From Hyphomicrobiales bacterium (GTDB taxonomy: Bacteria; Pseudomonadota; Alphaproteobacteria; Rhizobiales; Xanthobacteraceae), in NCBI GenBank assembly GCA_017305455.1, contig JAFKKO010000122.1, positions 1-64,000 of the forward strand: a DNA stretch of 64,000 bases, in the 5' to 3' direction. This document shows, piece after piece, positions 54,406-63,532 of this stretch. The notes under the pieces were generated by a model. The model saw nothing but the letters and a program-made list of their open reading frames with translations, had not been told where the DNA came from and did not search any database. Made by a program: the position numbers and the translations under genes. Within the stretch, counting starts at the first letter, position 1. Each line of letters opens with the position of its first letter.

Positions 54406-55473
54406 TTAGCGACCCGGCTTTTTCCAGGCGCCACGCTTGTGCATAAGCGCGATCTGACGATCGATGATTTCCTTCTTGTATTCCGCGTGCTTCATCGGCT
54501 CGCGGTCGAGATACAAGTTCTTCGGATAGATCGGTTTCTCGTAGATGATCTGCGCCAGCTCGGATCGCACGTCCTTGAGCCAGTTGGAGATTTGCGCGTT
54601 CGCGCGGTGATGACGCAGTTGCTCGATGTTGATGACACCGGCGACATAGGTCGATCCTGCGCCGTATTCCTGCTTGCCGACGATGCCTCCGCGGTGATCG
54701 ATGATGTAGGAGTGCCCGCCAAAGGTGTCGATCGGCGTCGTCGAATCCGGGAACAGATAATAAGTCCCCATGTTCGGCGACAGCACGTACATGTTGTTCT
54801 CGAGCGCCCGCGCGCGCGAGGAGATCTCGAAGAAATCGTTGCCCGTGCCGGGGTGCGGAAACGAAGCGCGATAGGCGACTTCGCAGCCGTTCAATGCGAG
54901 GCCGCGGCCATTTTCAGGATAGGAGGCCTCGTTGGCCATCATCACCCCGAGCCGTCCGATCTTGGTGTCAACCACCGGCCAGAAGGCCTGCAACGTGCGG
55001 CCGTATTTTTCTATCCACCAGTCAAAGATGTCATGAGGGGTCATGCTGTGCTCGACCGGATAGAGCGTCGCCAGCTTGTAGTGCTGCATGATGACGCTGC
55101 CGTCGGGATCAAGCACGAAGCCGACGTTGAAGAAGCGGTCCTTCCACTCCGGATGTCTGGCCTTGGCCTGCGCCATGATGAAGACGCCGTACTGGCGCGC
55201 GATCTTGCCCAGCGCGTCGGTTTCCGGTCCCGGAATATCGATGGCGCAGGTGTTGGCGAAGTCCGCATGGTCGAGATCGAGCACCTCGTCGTTGAAACCC
55301 TGCAACCCGCCTTCGGGTATCACGAGCAGACGCACCGGAATGTCCAGGCTGGACAACCAGGCGGCCGCCTTGGTCAAGTGGCCGAGGTGCTCGATGTTCT
55401 TCATGATATCTTCGCGCTGGCGAATGCCCCACACGGTGGGGATCAGCCCGACGCAATTATACGGATCGACCAT
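54406..55473 (-). CDS. Nitrilase-superfamily protein lacking catalytic Cys
   Basis: A 355-residue carbon-nitrogen-hydrolase fold closest to the aliphatic-amidase/formamidase branch. Glu54 (VIPEGG) and Lys133 (MQHYKLATL) occupy the first two triad positions, but the Cys position in GxxxxCxxxxYPE reads GVMMANEASYPE: Ala180 (GCC) replaces Cys. The remaining fold (ARALENNMYVLSPNMG, DTFGGHSYIIDHRGGIVG) is intact, so this is not a broken gene. It may be a non-catalytic binding or scaffold protein or use another nucleophile. It lies 26 bp upstream of the alcohol dehydrogenase. Confidence 0.87.
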   Translation of the reverse strand: MVDPYNCVGLIPTVWGIRQREDIMKNIEHLGHLTKAAAWLSSLDIPVRLLVIPEGGLQGFNDEVLDLDHADFANTCAIDIPGPETDALGKIARQYGVFIMAQAKARHPEWKDRFFNVGFVLDPDGSVIMQHYKLATLYPVEHSMTPHDIFDWWIEKYGRTLQAFWPVVDTKIGRLGVMMANEASYPENGRGLALNGCEVAYRASFPHPGTGNDFFEISSRARALENNMYVLSPNMGTYYLFPDSTTPIDTFGGHSYIIDHRGGIVGKQEYGAGSTYVAGVINIEQLRHHRANAQISNWLKDVRSELAQIIYEKPIYPKNLYLDREPMKHAEYKKEIIDRQIALMHKRGAWKKPGR

Positions 55474-55516
55474 GGTGTCACTCGTTATCCCGTAATGAAA
55501 GAATGACCCGCAACGC

Positions 55517-56971
55517 TCAGCTTTGCGGGAGTTGGATCGTGACCCATTTCCATTCGGTCAGGGTGTCAACGTCGATGTCGGTTCCTTCACGGCCGAACCC
55601 GCTGTCGCCGCTACCGCCGAATGGAACATGTGGCTCGTCATTGATCGTCGGCGCGTTGATATGCACCATTCCGGCGCGCACCTCTTCCATGAACCGGAAT
55701 GCCTTCGAGATATCGCGTGTGAAAATCGCCGAGCTCAAACCGTAGCTGGTGTCGTTGGCGCGTGCGATGGCTTCGTCGAGGTCTGCGACGGGATAGACCG
55801 AGGTCACCGGCCCAAATGTCTCCTCCCGGCATACGGTCATATTTTCGCTGACCCCCGTCAGGATCGTGGGCAGACAACGGTTTCCAATCCACTCGCCGCC
55901 GGTCAGGATCGTGGCGCCCTTGGCGCGAGCGTCTTCGATATGAGTGCGCACGCGCTGGCGCTGCCGCTCCGAGATGATCGGCCCCACCCAGGTGTTGGGA
56001 TCGCGAAGGTCGCCCATGTTCAGCGACTCCGCCCTGGCCTTGAAACGACGACAGAACTCCGCCTCGATGCTTCTTTCAACATAGATCCGGCTCGAAGCCA
56101 TGCAGGCTTGGCCCTGGAAGAAGAACTGGCCGAAGGTTGCTGCTTCGACTGCGGCATCAAGGTCCGCGTCGGCGAGAATGACGAGCGGGCTCTTGCCGCC
56201 AAGCTCCAGCACCACGCGCCGCATCAGGGAGCCGCACAAACCGCCGATGTGTTTTCCGACGCGGCTCGATCCGGTGAACATCACAGCCTTCACCAGCGAA
56301 TGGGTCGTCAGCACGTCCCCGATATCCGCGCCAAAGCCTGTCACTACATTGAGCGCTCCGGCCGGAAGGCCGGCCTCGTGATAAATCTCCGCAAGCCGAT
56401 TGGCGACCATCGGCGCCTCTTCCGAGGCGAGCATCACCACCGTGTTGCCAGTCGCCAGTGGCGACGAACTCAATTTGGCATTCTTAAGCAACGGCACATT
56501 GAACGGCGTGATGCTTGCGATCACGCCGAGCGGCTCGCGCACCGTCATCGCAAAGCGTCCAGGCATGTCAGACGGGATGGTCTGTCCGGCTATACGCCGG
56601 GCCACGCCGCCCGCGGCACGCAAGCAATTGGCTGCGTATCTCACTTCAAACTCGGCCTTGCCGATCGGCGAGCCAACCTCTTTGATCAGGATATCAATGA
56701 AATCGTCACGGTATTTCTCGACGAGAGCTGCGGCACGGCAGAGCCAAGCCTCGCGTTCGCAGGCCAGGGTCTTGCTGTAGGTGGCGAAAGCCGCATGTGC
56801 GTTTTGCACGGCACGATCAATATCGTCGGCACTGCCCTCGGCGACACGGGCATAGGGAGAATCGTCTTCCGGATTGCGGTCGATGAAATATTTGCCGGAT
56901 GTCGGCGGGATACGGCTGCCGCCGATCCACAGATCAGTTGCGCCGACACCGCTCATGTCACCGTTCTTCAT
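55517..56971 (-). CDS. Aldehyde dehydrogenase, benzaldehyde/vanillin-type
   Basis: ALDH of 484 residues with ASITPFNVPLLKNAKLSSSPLATGNTVVMLASEEAP, VMFTGSSRVGKHIG, Glu in LELGGKSPLVIL, Cys in FQGQACMASSRIYVE, ETFGPVTSVYPV and the C-terminal INDEPHVPFGGSGDSGFGREG. The VMFTGSSRVG and INDEPHVPFGG stretches resemble aromatic-aldehyde dehydrogenases. It is the first gene of the leftward unit ALDH-nitrilase-ADH-cytochrome-flavoprotein, with AGGAGG before the ATG. Confidence 0.92.
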   Translation of the reverse strand: MKNGDMSGVGATDLWIGGSRIPPTSGKYFIDRNPEDDSPYARVAEGSADDIDRAVQNAHAAFATYSKTLACEREAWLCRAAALVEKYRDDFIDILIKEVGSPIGKAEFEVRYAANCLRAAGGVARRIAGQTIPSDMPGRFAMTVREPLGVIASITPFNVPLLKNAKLSSSPLATGNTVVMLASEEAPMVANRLAEIYHEAGLPAGALNVVTGFGADIGDVLTTHSLVKAVMFTGSSRVGKHIGGLCGSLMRRVVLELGGKSPLVILADADLDAAVEAATFGQFFFQGQACMASSRIYVERSIEAEFCRRFKARAESLNMGDLRDPNTWVGPIISERQRQRVRTHIEDARAKGATILTGGEWIGNRCLPTILTGVSENMTVCREETFGPVTSVYPVADLDEAIARANDTSYGLSSAIFTRDISKAFRFMEEVRAGMVHINAPTINDEPHVPFGGSGDSGFGREGTDIDVDTLTEWKWVTIQLPQS

Positions 56972-57377
56972 TTATTGCTTCCTCCTGCCGCTTTTTTCTG
57001 CGTACTCGCGGACGCTTTTGTGGCACCATAGCAACAAGAATTTGCGATCGTTAGCGATGGTGCGCAATCAATGTCTTATTTGCGCAAGCGCGGCGAATTT
57101 TCAGGCGAGATAATCCGTCATCAAGCCGGCATGCTCGGCAAGCATGAGCATAGGCGGAAGTGCTCAATTCTGTTGCGGGAAGTTTCTTGCAAAAATTCGG
57201 ATCAACATGGCGATCATGTTCATCGCCGTCTGCATGATAAATTCGATTAACACGGCCGCATGGTATTCCACGATCTGGCGGGCCGAATGGCTGGATCCAT
57301 GCACATGATAATTGACGTTCATCAACGAAGAAAACGCTGGAATTGACTATAATTCAAAGGTTGAGAGACATCTATCA
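56972..57377. promoter_or_regulatory. Divergent control region between ALDH and AraC genes
   Basis: About 400 bp without a gene. Two direct ATTTGCG copies lie at 57040-57046 and 57078-57084, 38 bp apart and suited to an AraC dimer, close to the ALDH start. An inverted repeat CATGCT-cggca-AGCATG lies at 57130-57146. Assignment as AraC sites is inference. Confidence 0.45.
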
Positions 57378-58364
57378 ATGTCCGCTGTTGTCCCTGGCAT
57401 CGATGGTTTTCCGATGAGCGCCGCGACAAAATTGCGCGGCAGGGATTTGTGCGTGGTGGAAAGCATGGTGAGCAATCTCGCCGAACCACGCCGCATCAAT
57501 CCATGCACAACCAGCTCCACCCCTAATATTCGCATCAGCCATGTCATCCTGAACTTTGGTCACCTGTTCGGGGTTCAGCATAAATCTGCCATCCAGGTTA
57601 CATCGCCTCCTCTTGCGTTGTATCAAATCATGGTTCCGCTTCGCGGCAAGCTGGTCGGGCACTCCGATATCGAGGCCACGCGTGGCACCGCGCTGGTGTA
57701 TTCTCCGCAAGACCGGTTCAACACCTACTGGAGCGAGGACTGCATCGCGCTCGTACTCTCGGTTTATGCCGAAAAACTAAGAGCTCTCGCTCGCACGACA
57801 TTCCCCGCGCTCGAGCCGAATAGAATGCGGATCGGATCACTCATGACGCTTACCGATGGAAGCGGGCGCAGCTTCGCCAACGCGCTCGGCACCATCTGCC
57901 GGGAAAGCGTGGATCCAGGCTCGGCTTTCAGCCGCGGCATCACCACCAAATCAGTGGAAGAAACGCTTCTGCTATCGTTGTTATTGTCGCAGGAAAACGA
58001 CGTCCGAGCGTTGTCCAACAGGACAATTTGCAGCAGCCGAAGGAATTACGTTGCACGCACGCTCGATTACATCGACGCTCATGTCGCCGACGAACTCACT
58101 CTCGCCGATCTGATCGATGCGTCGGGCGCTTCGGCGCGGACGCTGCAATATGGTTTTATCGAGCAGTTCGGCGTCGGACCAATTACCTATCTGAAACGCT
58201 TACGGATGCATTGCGTCCATGACGCCTTGCGCAAGGCCGCGCCTGGAAGCTGCCAGGTCGGAAATGTTGCGGCACAATGGGGTTTTTTCAACGGCAGCGC
58301 CTTCGCTCGCACCTATCGAAAAATGTTCGGTGAGCTGCCTTCAGAGACGCTCTCCAGGCGATAG
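57378..58364 (+). CDS. AraC/XylS-family regulator
   Basis: A 328-residue activator. The N-terminal AraC_binding_2-type domain (ISHVILNFGHLFGVQHKSAI, PLALYQIMVPLRGKLVGH, TALVYSPQDRFNTYWSEDCIALVLSV) is of the kind found in XylS-like activators of aromatic catabolism. The C-terminal double helix-turn-helix has ELTLADLIDASGASARTLQYGFIEQFGVGPITYLKRLRMHCVHDAL and VAAQWGFFNGSAFARTYRKMFGELPSE. The ATG at 57378 is preferred to a TTG at 57312. It diverges from the ALDH unit and converges with the DRE-TIM gene. Confidence 0.9.
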   Translation: MSAVVPGIDGFPMSAATKLRGRDLCVVESMVSNLAEPRRINPCTTSSTPNIRISHVILNFGHLFGVQHKSAIQVTSPPLALYQIMVPLRGKLVGHSDIEATRGTALVYSPQDRFNTYWSEDCIALVLSVYAEKLRALARTTFPALEPNRMRIGSLMTLTDGSGRSFANALGTICRESVDPGSAFSRGITTKSVEETLLLSLLLSQENDVRALSNRTICSSRRNYVARTLDYIDAHVADELTLADLIDASGASARTLQYGFIEQFGVGPITYLKRLRMHCVHDALRKAAPGSCQVGNVAAQWGFFNGSAFARTYRKMFGELPSETLSRR

Positions 58365-58468
58365 CGTCAATCAAACTCCAGGCACGGCCTAAGATCCGTC
58401 ATGACTACGAAGCCTGCAGCCCGAGTGACTTTGCCAAACTCACCGAATTGCAACCATGCCGACATGCA

Positions 58469-59671
58469 TTATTGCAGGCTGCTCGCCATTTCGATGAACT
58501 CCTGATCGCTGACCAGCTGGTGTGTGCGCGATGAGTGCTCTTTAACCAGAGCCAAGAGTCCCGGAAGCCTGCCCGAAGGCAATTGCAAATTCAGTTCCTT
58601 CGCCTTGATCTCGATGTTCGCCAAGCCGCTTTTCTTACCGAGAACAATGCCACGCCGCGCGCCGACAACCGCCGACGCATAGGGCTCGATCGCATGGGGA
58701 ATGTGGAATTGCGCCGCCACGGCACCGCTTTCGCGAATGAACAGCGCCTCGCCGACCACGGGCTTCCAGCGATCGACTTGATAGTTTCCTTTCCTGCAAA
58801 CGAGTTCGGAAACCTGACGCGCTTTGGTCAGATCCATCTCGACAGGCACATTATAAAGGCACTGCAGCGCCAGAGCGACTTCGCAAATATCTGCATTGCC
58901 GGCGCGCTCTCCCATGCCGTTGATGGTCCCCTGGATCCACGTTGCGCCACCGCGGACAGCGGCGATCGCTGCGGCCGTGGCGAGGCCGAAGTCATTGTGA
59001 CCGTGCCAGTGGATCGGCACATCAGGTCCCACCCAGGATGCCACTTTGCGAATCAGGAATTCCACCGCCTCCGGTGCACAAGCGCCGATCGTATCCACAA
59101 CGGACACATCTTCCGCGCCCGCCGCGATCGCTGCCTTGTAGACCTGCTCCAGAAAATCGAAATCGGACCGCGTGCAATCGACAGGAAAGAAATTCACCTT
59201 CATTCCATGATCGCGCGCATGCCTGATCGCATCGGTCATTCTCGTGATCACCTTCTCGCGCGTGAATCCGTAAGCCTCCATTTTCTGCGCGCTGGTGGCG
59301 ATCTCGATCAGCACCGCCGTGGTCCCGAGCTCGATATGCGCATCGATGTCGGCTTTGACCGCCCGTGAGAAACCCCAGATTTCCGAGGTCAGGCCGGCGG
59401 AGAGAATGCGCCGAACCGCTTCGGTGTCCTCCTCGGAAACGCGCGGAAAACCGGATTCAATTCGCCCAACACCCAATTCGGCGAGGCGGCAGGCGATTTC
59501 GTATTTTGCATCCGCAGAAAACACCACTCCCACCGCCTGCTCGCCATCGCGCAGCGTCGTGTCGTAGAAGCGCACAGTTTTCGTGCGGTCAAAGCCGTCC
59601 TGAACCTCGGGGCGCTGATTGATATCGCCCGTCCAGATCAGATCGGACGGAATAGAGTTTCCGCGTACCAT
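58469..59671 (-). CDS. DRE-TIM metallolyase, homocitrate/isopropylmalate synthase-like
   Basis: A 400-residue TIM-barrel enzyme with RFYDTTLRDGEQ (34-45; metal and Arg-Asp dyad), VVDTIGACAPEAVEF, the HxH metal motif in IHWHGHNDFGLA, and NGMGERAGNADICEVALAL. The family condenses acyl-CoA with a 2-oxo acid (NifV, LeuA, AksA) or cleaves HMG-CoA-like products. The short length without the LeuA regulatory domain fits homocitrate-synthase-like enzymes. No lysine or nif genes are close. It lies at the end of the leftward FAH-M20-FbiC unit, 115 bp after FbiC. Confidence 0.88.
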   Translation of the reverse strand: MVRGNSIPSDLIWTGDINQRPEVQDGFDRTKTVRFYDTTLRDGEQAVGVVFSADAKYEIACRLAELGVGRIESGFPRVSEEDTEAVRRILSAGLTSEIWGFSRAVKADIDAHIELGTTAVLIEIATSAQKMEAYGFTREKVITRMTDAIRHARDHGMKVNFFPVDCTRSDFDFLEQVYKAAIAAGAEDVSVVDTIGACAPEAVEFLIRKVASWVGPDVPIHWHGHNDFGLATAAAIAAVRGGATWIQGTINGMGERAGNADICEVALALQCLYNVPVEMDLTKARQVSELVCRKGNYQVDRWKPVVGEALFIRESGAVAAQFHIPHAIEPYASAVVGARRGIVLGKKSGLANIEIKAKELNLQLPSGRLPGLLALVKEHSSRTHQLVSDQEFIEMASSLQ

Positions 59672-59786
59672 GTTGTCACCTCAATTCATGCAATGGTGAT
59701 GGCGCAAATCGACGATATGTCGCTGCTGCCAATGTTTGGAAAATGCGACGCTGACAAGCCGCGATTCGACTGCATGGCCACCGCCA

Positions 59787-62168
59787 TCAAGCACAATCGA
59801 CCACGTCGCAAGATATCGATGCCGGCACATAGCTTCGCGGTGCCGACAATTCATAGAGAGTTGTGCGCTGCGCAGGCACGCGGCCCGCCGCACGAATCAT
59901 CGCCTCCAATTCTCTCGGGGTCATTTCCTGTCCATGCGCGGCGCCGGCCGCGCGGCTGATGCTCTCGTTCATCAACGTTCCTCCCAGATCGTTGACACCT
60001 GCCTGCAGGCAGGCGCGGATGCCTTCGCGCCCCATCTTCACCCACGACCCCTGGATATTTTCGATGAGGGGATGCAGGACGAGGCGCGCCACCGCATGCA
60101 TCAGAACAGCCTCGCGGAAGGTAGGGCCGGGGCGAGCCTTGCCCCGCCGGTAGATCGGCGCTTCCATGTGCACAAACGGCAAAGGCACGAATTCCGTGAA
60201 GCCGCCGGTCTCCTCTTGCAGATCGCGCAAGAGGAGCAGATGTCGCGCCCAATGCTCCGGCCGTTCGATATGCCCATACATAATTGTCGCGGTGCTCTTC
60301 AGACCGACGCCGTGAGCTACACGCATCACTTCCACCCACTGCGCTACGGTGAGCTTGTCGGGGCAAAGCGTCCGACGCACCTCATCATCGAGAATCTCTG
60401 CCGCGGTTCCGGGCAGCGACCCGAGGCCGGCCTCCTTCAGCTCGGTAAGGTAATCGCGCAACGGCACGCCGAGCGTCTCCGCTCCTTGCCGGATTTCCAG
60501 CGGCGAGAATGCGTGAATATGCATTTGTGGCCTTGCCGCCTTGATCGTCCTGCAGATGTCGAGATAGGTCTGGCCGGTATAAGACGGATGAATTCCGCCC
60601 TGCAGGCAAACTTCGCCAGCGCCCCGATCCCAGGCATCGGCAGCTTTGTGCTGAATCTCCGCGAGCCGCAGGTTATATGGCCTGCCGCGCAGGTCATCGC
60701 TCGTCTTGCCCTTGGAAAAGGCGCAGAACTGACATCTGTAGGCGCATATGTTCGTATAATTGATATTGCAGTTGGGAATATAGGTAACGGTTTCTCCCTT
60801 TACCTGGAGGCGCAGTTCGTCCGCCATGGCGCAAAGGATGTGAAATTCACCGTCACGCAAGTCGAAGAGACGCGCCACTTCCGGTTCGGAAAGTCGCCTT
60901 CCCTCCGCGGCCTTCTGGGCCAAGCGATAGCTCTCGCTCCCGAGAAAAAAGGAGAGCTGTGACGCCGGCGGAAAGTCCGGCATTTTCGGTGGAACGACGT
61001 CTGCGCCCGGAGACCAAGCGTCAGTGCGTGGCAGTCCTGAGCCATCAACAAGCGATTGCACGGCGGTATGCAGCCGCGGATCCACCCATTTTTCAAATTG
61101 CCGGACAAATCGCGGATAGATCGGCAACCGGGGCACCAGCATCTTTCCGGCCAATTCGACTTCCCGCTTCAGCAGCGCAAGATGCGGCCACGGCGCTTCA
61201 GGATTGACGTGATCGGGGGTGACAGGCGACACGCCGCCCAGATCATTGATCCCCGATTTGATCAGCGCCCGGATCGATCGCGGAGACAGATTTGGCGGGG
61301 CCTGAATATTCACCTCAGCGCCGAAAATGATTCTTGCAGCCGCAATCGTCCAGCACAGCTCCTCAAGCGAGGGCTCCGGCGCGTCCGCCATTTTTGTGCC
61401 GGGCTTACTGCGAAAATTCTGGATAATGATTTCCTGAAGATGGCCGTATTCGTCGTTGAGATCGCGCAAGGCGAGCAACGCCCTGATACGTTCCTGGCGC
61501 GTTTCGCCGATGCCGATGAGAATACCCGACGTGAAGGGGATTTTCAGCCGGCCAGCGGCCGCGATCATCTCCAGCCGCACCGCCGGATTTTTATCGGGAG
61601 AACCATAGTGCGGCCCTCCTCGTTCGCACAAACTTGGAGCCAGACCTTCGAGCATCAACCCTTGTGAAACGGAGACCGTACGAAGCTTCTGCAAATCCTG
61701 GGCGGTCATCACCCCCGCGTTCAAATGCGGCAGCAGACCAGTCTCCTGCTGCACCAATTCCGCCATCGCGGCGAGATAGGAGATCGTGGAGGTGTGGCCC
61801 AGAGCAGCCAGCGCCTTAGCCGCGCCCTCATAGCGCAGCTCCGGTTTGTCGCCCAAGGTGAACAGCGCCTCACGACATCCAGCGCGTGCGCCGGCACGCG
61901 CGATATCGAGCACCTGCTCGGATGTGAGATATATCGGTTGATCCTTGTTCGGCACTTTTGCAAAGGTGCAGTAATGGCAAACGTCGCGGCATAGCTGGGT
62001 AAGCGGAATGAACACCTTCGGCGAATAGGTCATCGCCATGCCGTGTCCGCGATCCCTAAGCGACGCTGCCAGACTTTGCATCTGCTCCAGCAGCCGGCAT
62101 TTGGCCAGCGCGAGAGCAGCGTCCGCATCGGGGCGCGGCTTCAGAAAGCTGTTGGTTCCCAGGATCAT
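59787..62168 (-). CDS. fbiC: FbiC, bifunctional Fo synthase (CofG-CofH fusion)
   Basis: A 793-residue two-domain radical-SAM enzyme making Fo (7,8-didemethyl-8-hydroxy-5-deazariboflavin), the chromophore of coenzyme F420, from tyrosine and a ribityl-diaminouracil. The N-terminal CofG half has CRDVCHYCTF (Cys60, 64, 67); the C-terminal CofH half has CAYRCQFCAF (Cys475, 479, 482) and GEVCLQGGIHP. Domain order matches actinobacterial FbiC. No cofC, cofD or cofE homologue lies in the window. The ATG at 62168 follows GAGGA; an upstream start would add an atypical 20-residue leader. It lies between M20 and DRE-TIM genes. Confidence 0.95.
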   Translation of the reverse strand: MILGTNSFLKPRPDADAALALAKCRLLEQMQSLAASLRDRGHGMAMTYSPKVFIPLTQLCRDVCHYCTFAKVPNKDQPIYLTSEQVLDIARAGARAGCREALFTLGDKPELRYEGAAKALAALGHTSTISYLAAMAELVQQETGLLPHLNAGVMTAQDLQKLRTVSVSQGLMLEGLAPSLCERGGPHYGSPDKNPAVRLEMIAAAGRLKIPFTSGILIGIGETRQERIRALLALRDLNDEYGHLQEIIIQNFRSKPGTKMADAPEPSLEELCWTIAAARIIFGAEVNIQAPPNLSPRSIRALIKSGINDLGGVSPVTPDHVNPEAPWPHLALLKREVELAGKMLVPRLPIYPRFVRQFEKWVDPRLHTAVQSLVDGSGLPRTDAWSPGADVVPPKMPDFPPASQLSFFLGSESYRLAQKAAEGRRLSEPEVARLFDLRDGEFHILCAMADELRLQVKGETVTYIPNCNINYTNICAYRCQFCAFSKGKTSDDLRGRPYNLRLAEIQHKAADAWDRGAGEVCLQGGIHPSYTGQTYLDICRTIKAARPQMHIHAFSPLEIRQGAETLGVPLRDYLTELKEAGLGSLPGTAAEILDDEVRRTLCPDKLTVAQWVEVMRVAHGVGLKSTATIMYGHIERPEHWARHLLLLRDLQEETGGFTEFVPLPFVHMEAPIYRRGKARPGPTFREAVLMHAVARLVLHPLIENIQGSWVKMGREGIRACLQAGVNDLGGTLMNESISRAAGAAHGQEMTPRELEAMIRAAGRVPAQRTTLYELSAPRSYVPASISCDVVDCA

Positions 62169-62242
62169 TGCTTGCGAATCCTCACTTGGTCCTGAAACGC
62201 GCAGCTTCGGAAGACGGCTCCAATGCACACACCGGCTTTCAC

Positions 62243-63517
62243 CTATTCGGCAACACCGCAGAGATTTATCGCCGCCTCGACGTAGACCTTGACGATATCC
62301 ACCATGTCGCCAATGTGAACATGCTCGCCCTGCGCCGTTGAGAAACCGCCGCCACCGGTCCGGATACGGCCGCCGGAGCCGTAGTTGACCGTTGGAATGC
62401 CATAGCGGTTCATATGCGCCGCATCGCTGTACCAGGTCTCGACGCCCATCTGTGGCGCCTTGCCGAGCTGGTTTTCGTGAGCGGAGATGATGCTCTGGAC
62501 CAATTCATGATCGTCCGGAATCGACGTTCCTGGCGCCGAGATGAAAATCTCCGTCCGGGTGCCTTCCAGATTCGGATTCTGCCTGACGACTGACCTGACC
62601 AGGTCCCGCACTTCATTAAACGCCTCGAGCGGCAGACTGTCAGGCAGCGTGCGAACATCCAGGTAGATAACGCAATTGTCAGGTGTCCGGGCGCCGCGCC
62701 AGGGCCACCCGCCTTCGATCGCGGAAACATTCACGCGCGGCCGGAAATCGCCCAGAGTGTTGCGGCCGACATAATCGGGAATCCACTCGTGGATCGCATT
62801 CAGAACCACCCGCGCCTTGTTGATCGCGTTCTTGTCGATGTCGGACCATGCGGTATGGATCAACTGTCCTGGCACGGTGATCTTGATCCAGGCGGTGCCG
62901 CAATGGCGAGGCACCAGCACCATGTTCGTCGGTTCGCCCAGGATGCAGTAATCGGCAACCGCACCGTGCGTGATCGCGTATTTCGTGCCGACCCCGTAAC
63001 CTTGATACTGGCGGCCCTCATAATCGTTGACCGGTGATTTCTCGATCTCGCCGGCAACGCCGGCGATGACAATGTCGCCACGCAGCTTGATTCCGGCCTT
63101 GCGGATCGCCTCGACCGCGGTGACATAATTGGCCAGGGCGAACTTCATGTTGAAGGCGCCCATGCCGTAAATCCACTCGTTGTCGACCACGGTCCCCTTG
63201 CACTGGTAGCCGATGCCACGGTGTGATTGTTCCGGGCCGAACGAGGTATCGAGATGGCCGTTGAACATCAGCGATTTGCCGCCGCCCTCGCCCTGCAACC
63301 GGCCGACCGCGTTATAGCGCTCATCGCCAATCGGCTGCAAAGTCGCATCAAAGCCCGCCGTGCGCAGCACTTCGTGATAGGCGCGCGCCATATCACCTTC
63401 AAATCCGGTCGGACTCGGAATATCCGTCAGCGCAACGGTCAACCCGACCAAACGCTCGCGGTCGATCAGATCTGTCGCCTTTTTGACGAGATCCGTGTTT
63501 ACTTTTTTCTTTGCCAT
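62243..63517 (-). CDS. M20-family metallopeptidase-fold protein (ArgE/DapE type), altered metal site
   Basis: A 424-residue M20 fold with metal/catalytic HLD (His88, Asp90), GEP Glu195 and HMNRYGIPTVNYGSGG near the C-terminus. The bridging Asp of GxxDMK is Asn123 (GMGAFNMK), and the usual EE pair reads GEIEK (Glu157, Ile158). The enzyme may therefore bind fewer metals or have changed chemistry, or it may belong to a subfamily with this pattern. Family members cleave amide bonds of N-acyl amino acids. It lies 15 bp after the FAH-type gene. Confidence 0.87.
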   Translation of the reverse strand: MAKKKVNTDLVKKATDLIDRERLVGLTVALTDIPSPTGFEGDMARAYHEVLRTAGFDATLQPIGDERYNAVGRLQGEGGGKSLMFNGHLDTSFGPEQSHRGIGYQCKGTVVDNEWIYGMGAFNMKFALANYVTAVEAIRKAGIKLRGDIVIAGVAGEIEKSPVNDYEGRQYQGYGVGTKYAITHGAVADYCILGEPTNMVLVPRHCGTAWIKITVPGQLIHTAWSDIDKNAINKARVVLNAIHEWIPDYVGRNTLGDFRPRVNVSAIEGGWPWRGARTPDNCVIYLDVRTLPDSLPLEAFNEVRDLVRSVVRQNPNLEGTRTEIFISAPGTSIPDDHELVQSIISAHENQLGKAPQMGVETWYSDAAHMNRYGIPTVNYGSGGRIRTGGGGFSTAQGEHVHIGDMVDIVKVYVEAAINLCGVAE

Positions 63518-63532
63518 GGTTGCTCTGCCTGA

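Noticed and set aside
55523..57031. A 502-codon plus-strand frame
   Set aside because: Antisense to the aldehyde dehydrogenase with intact Glu and Cys catalytic motifs.
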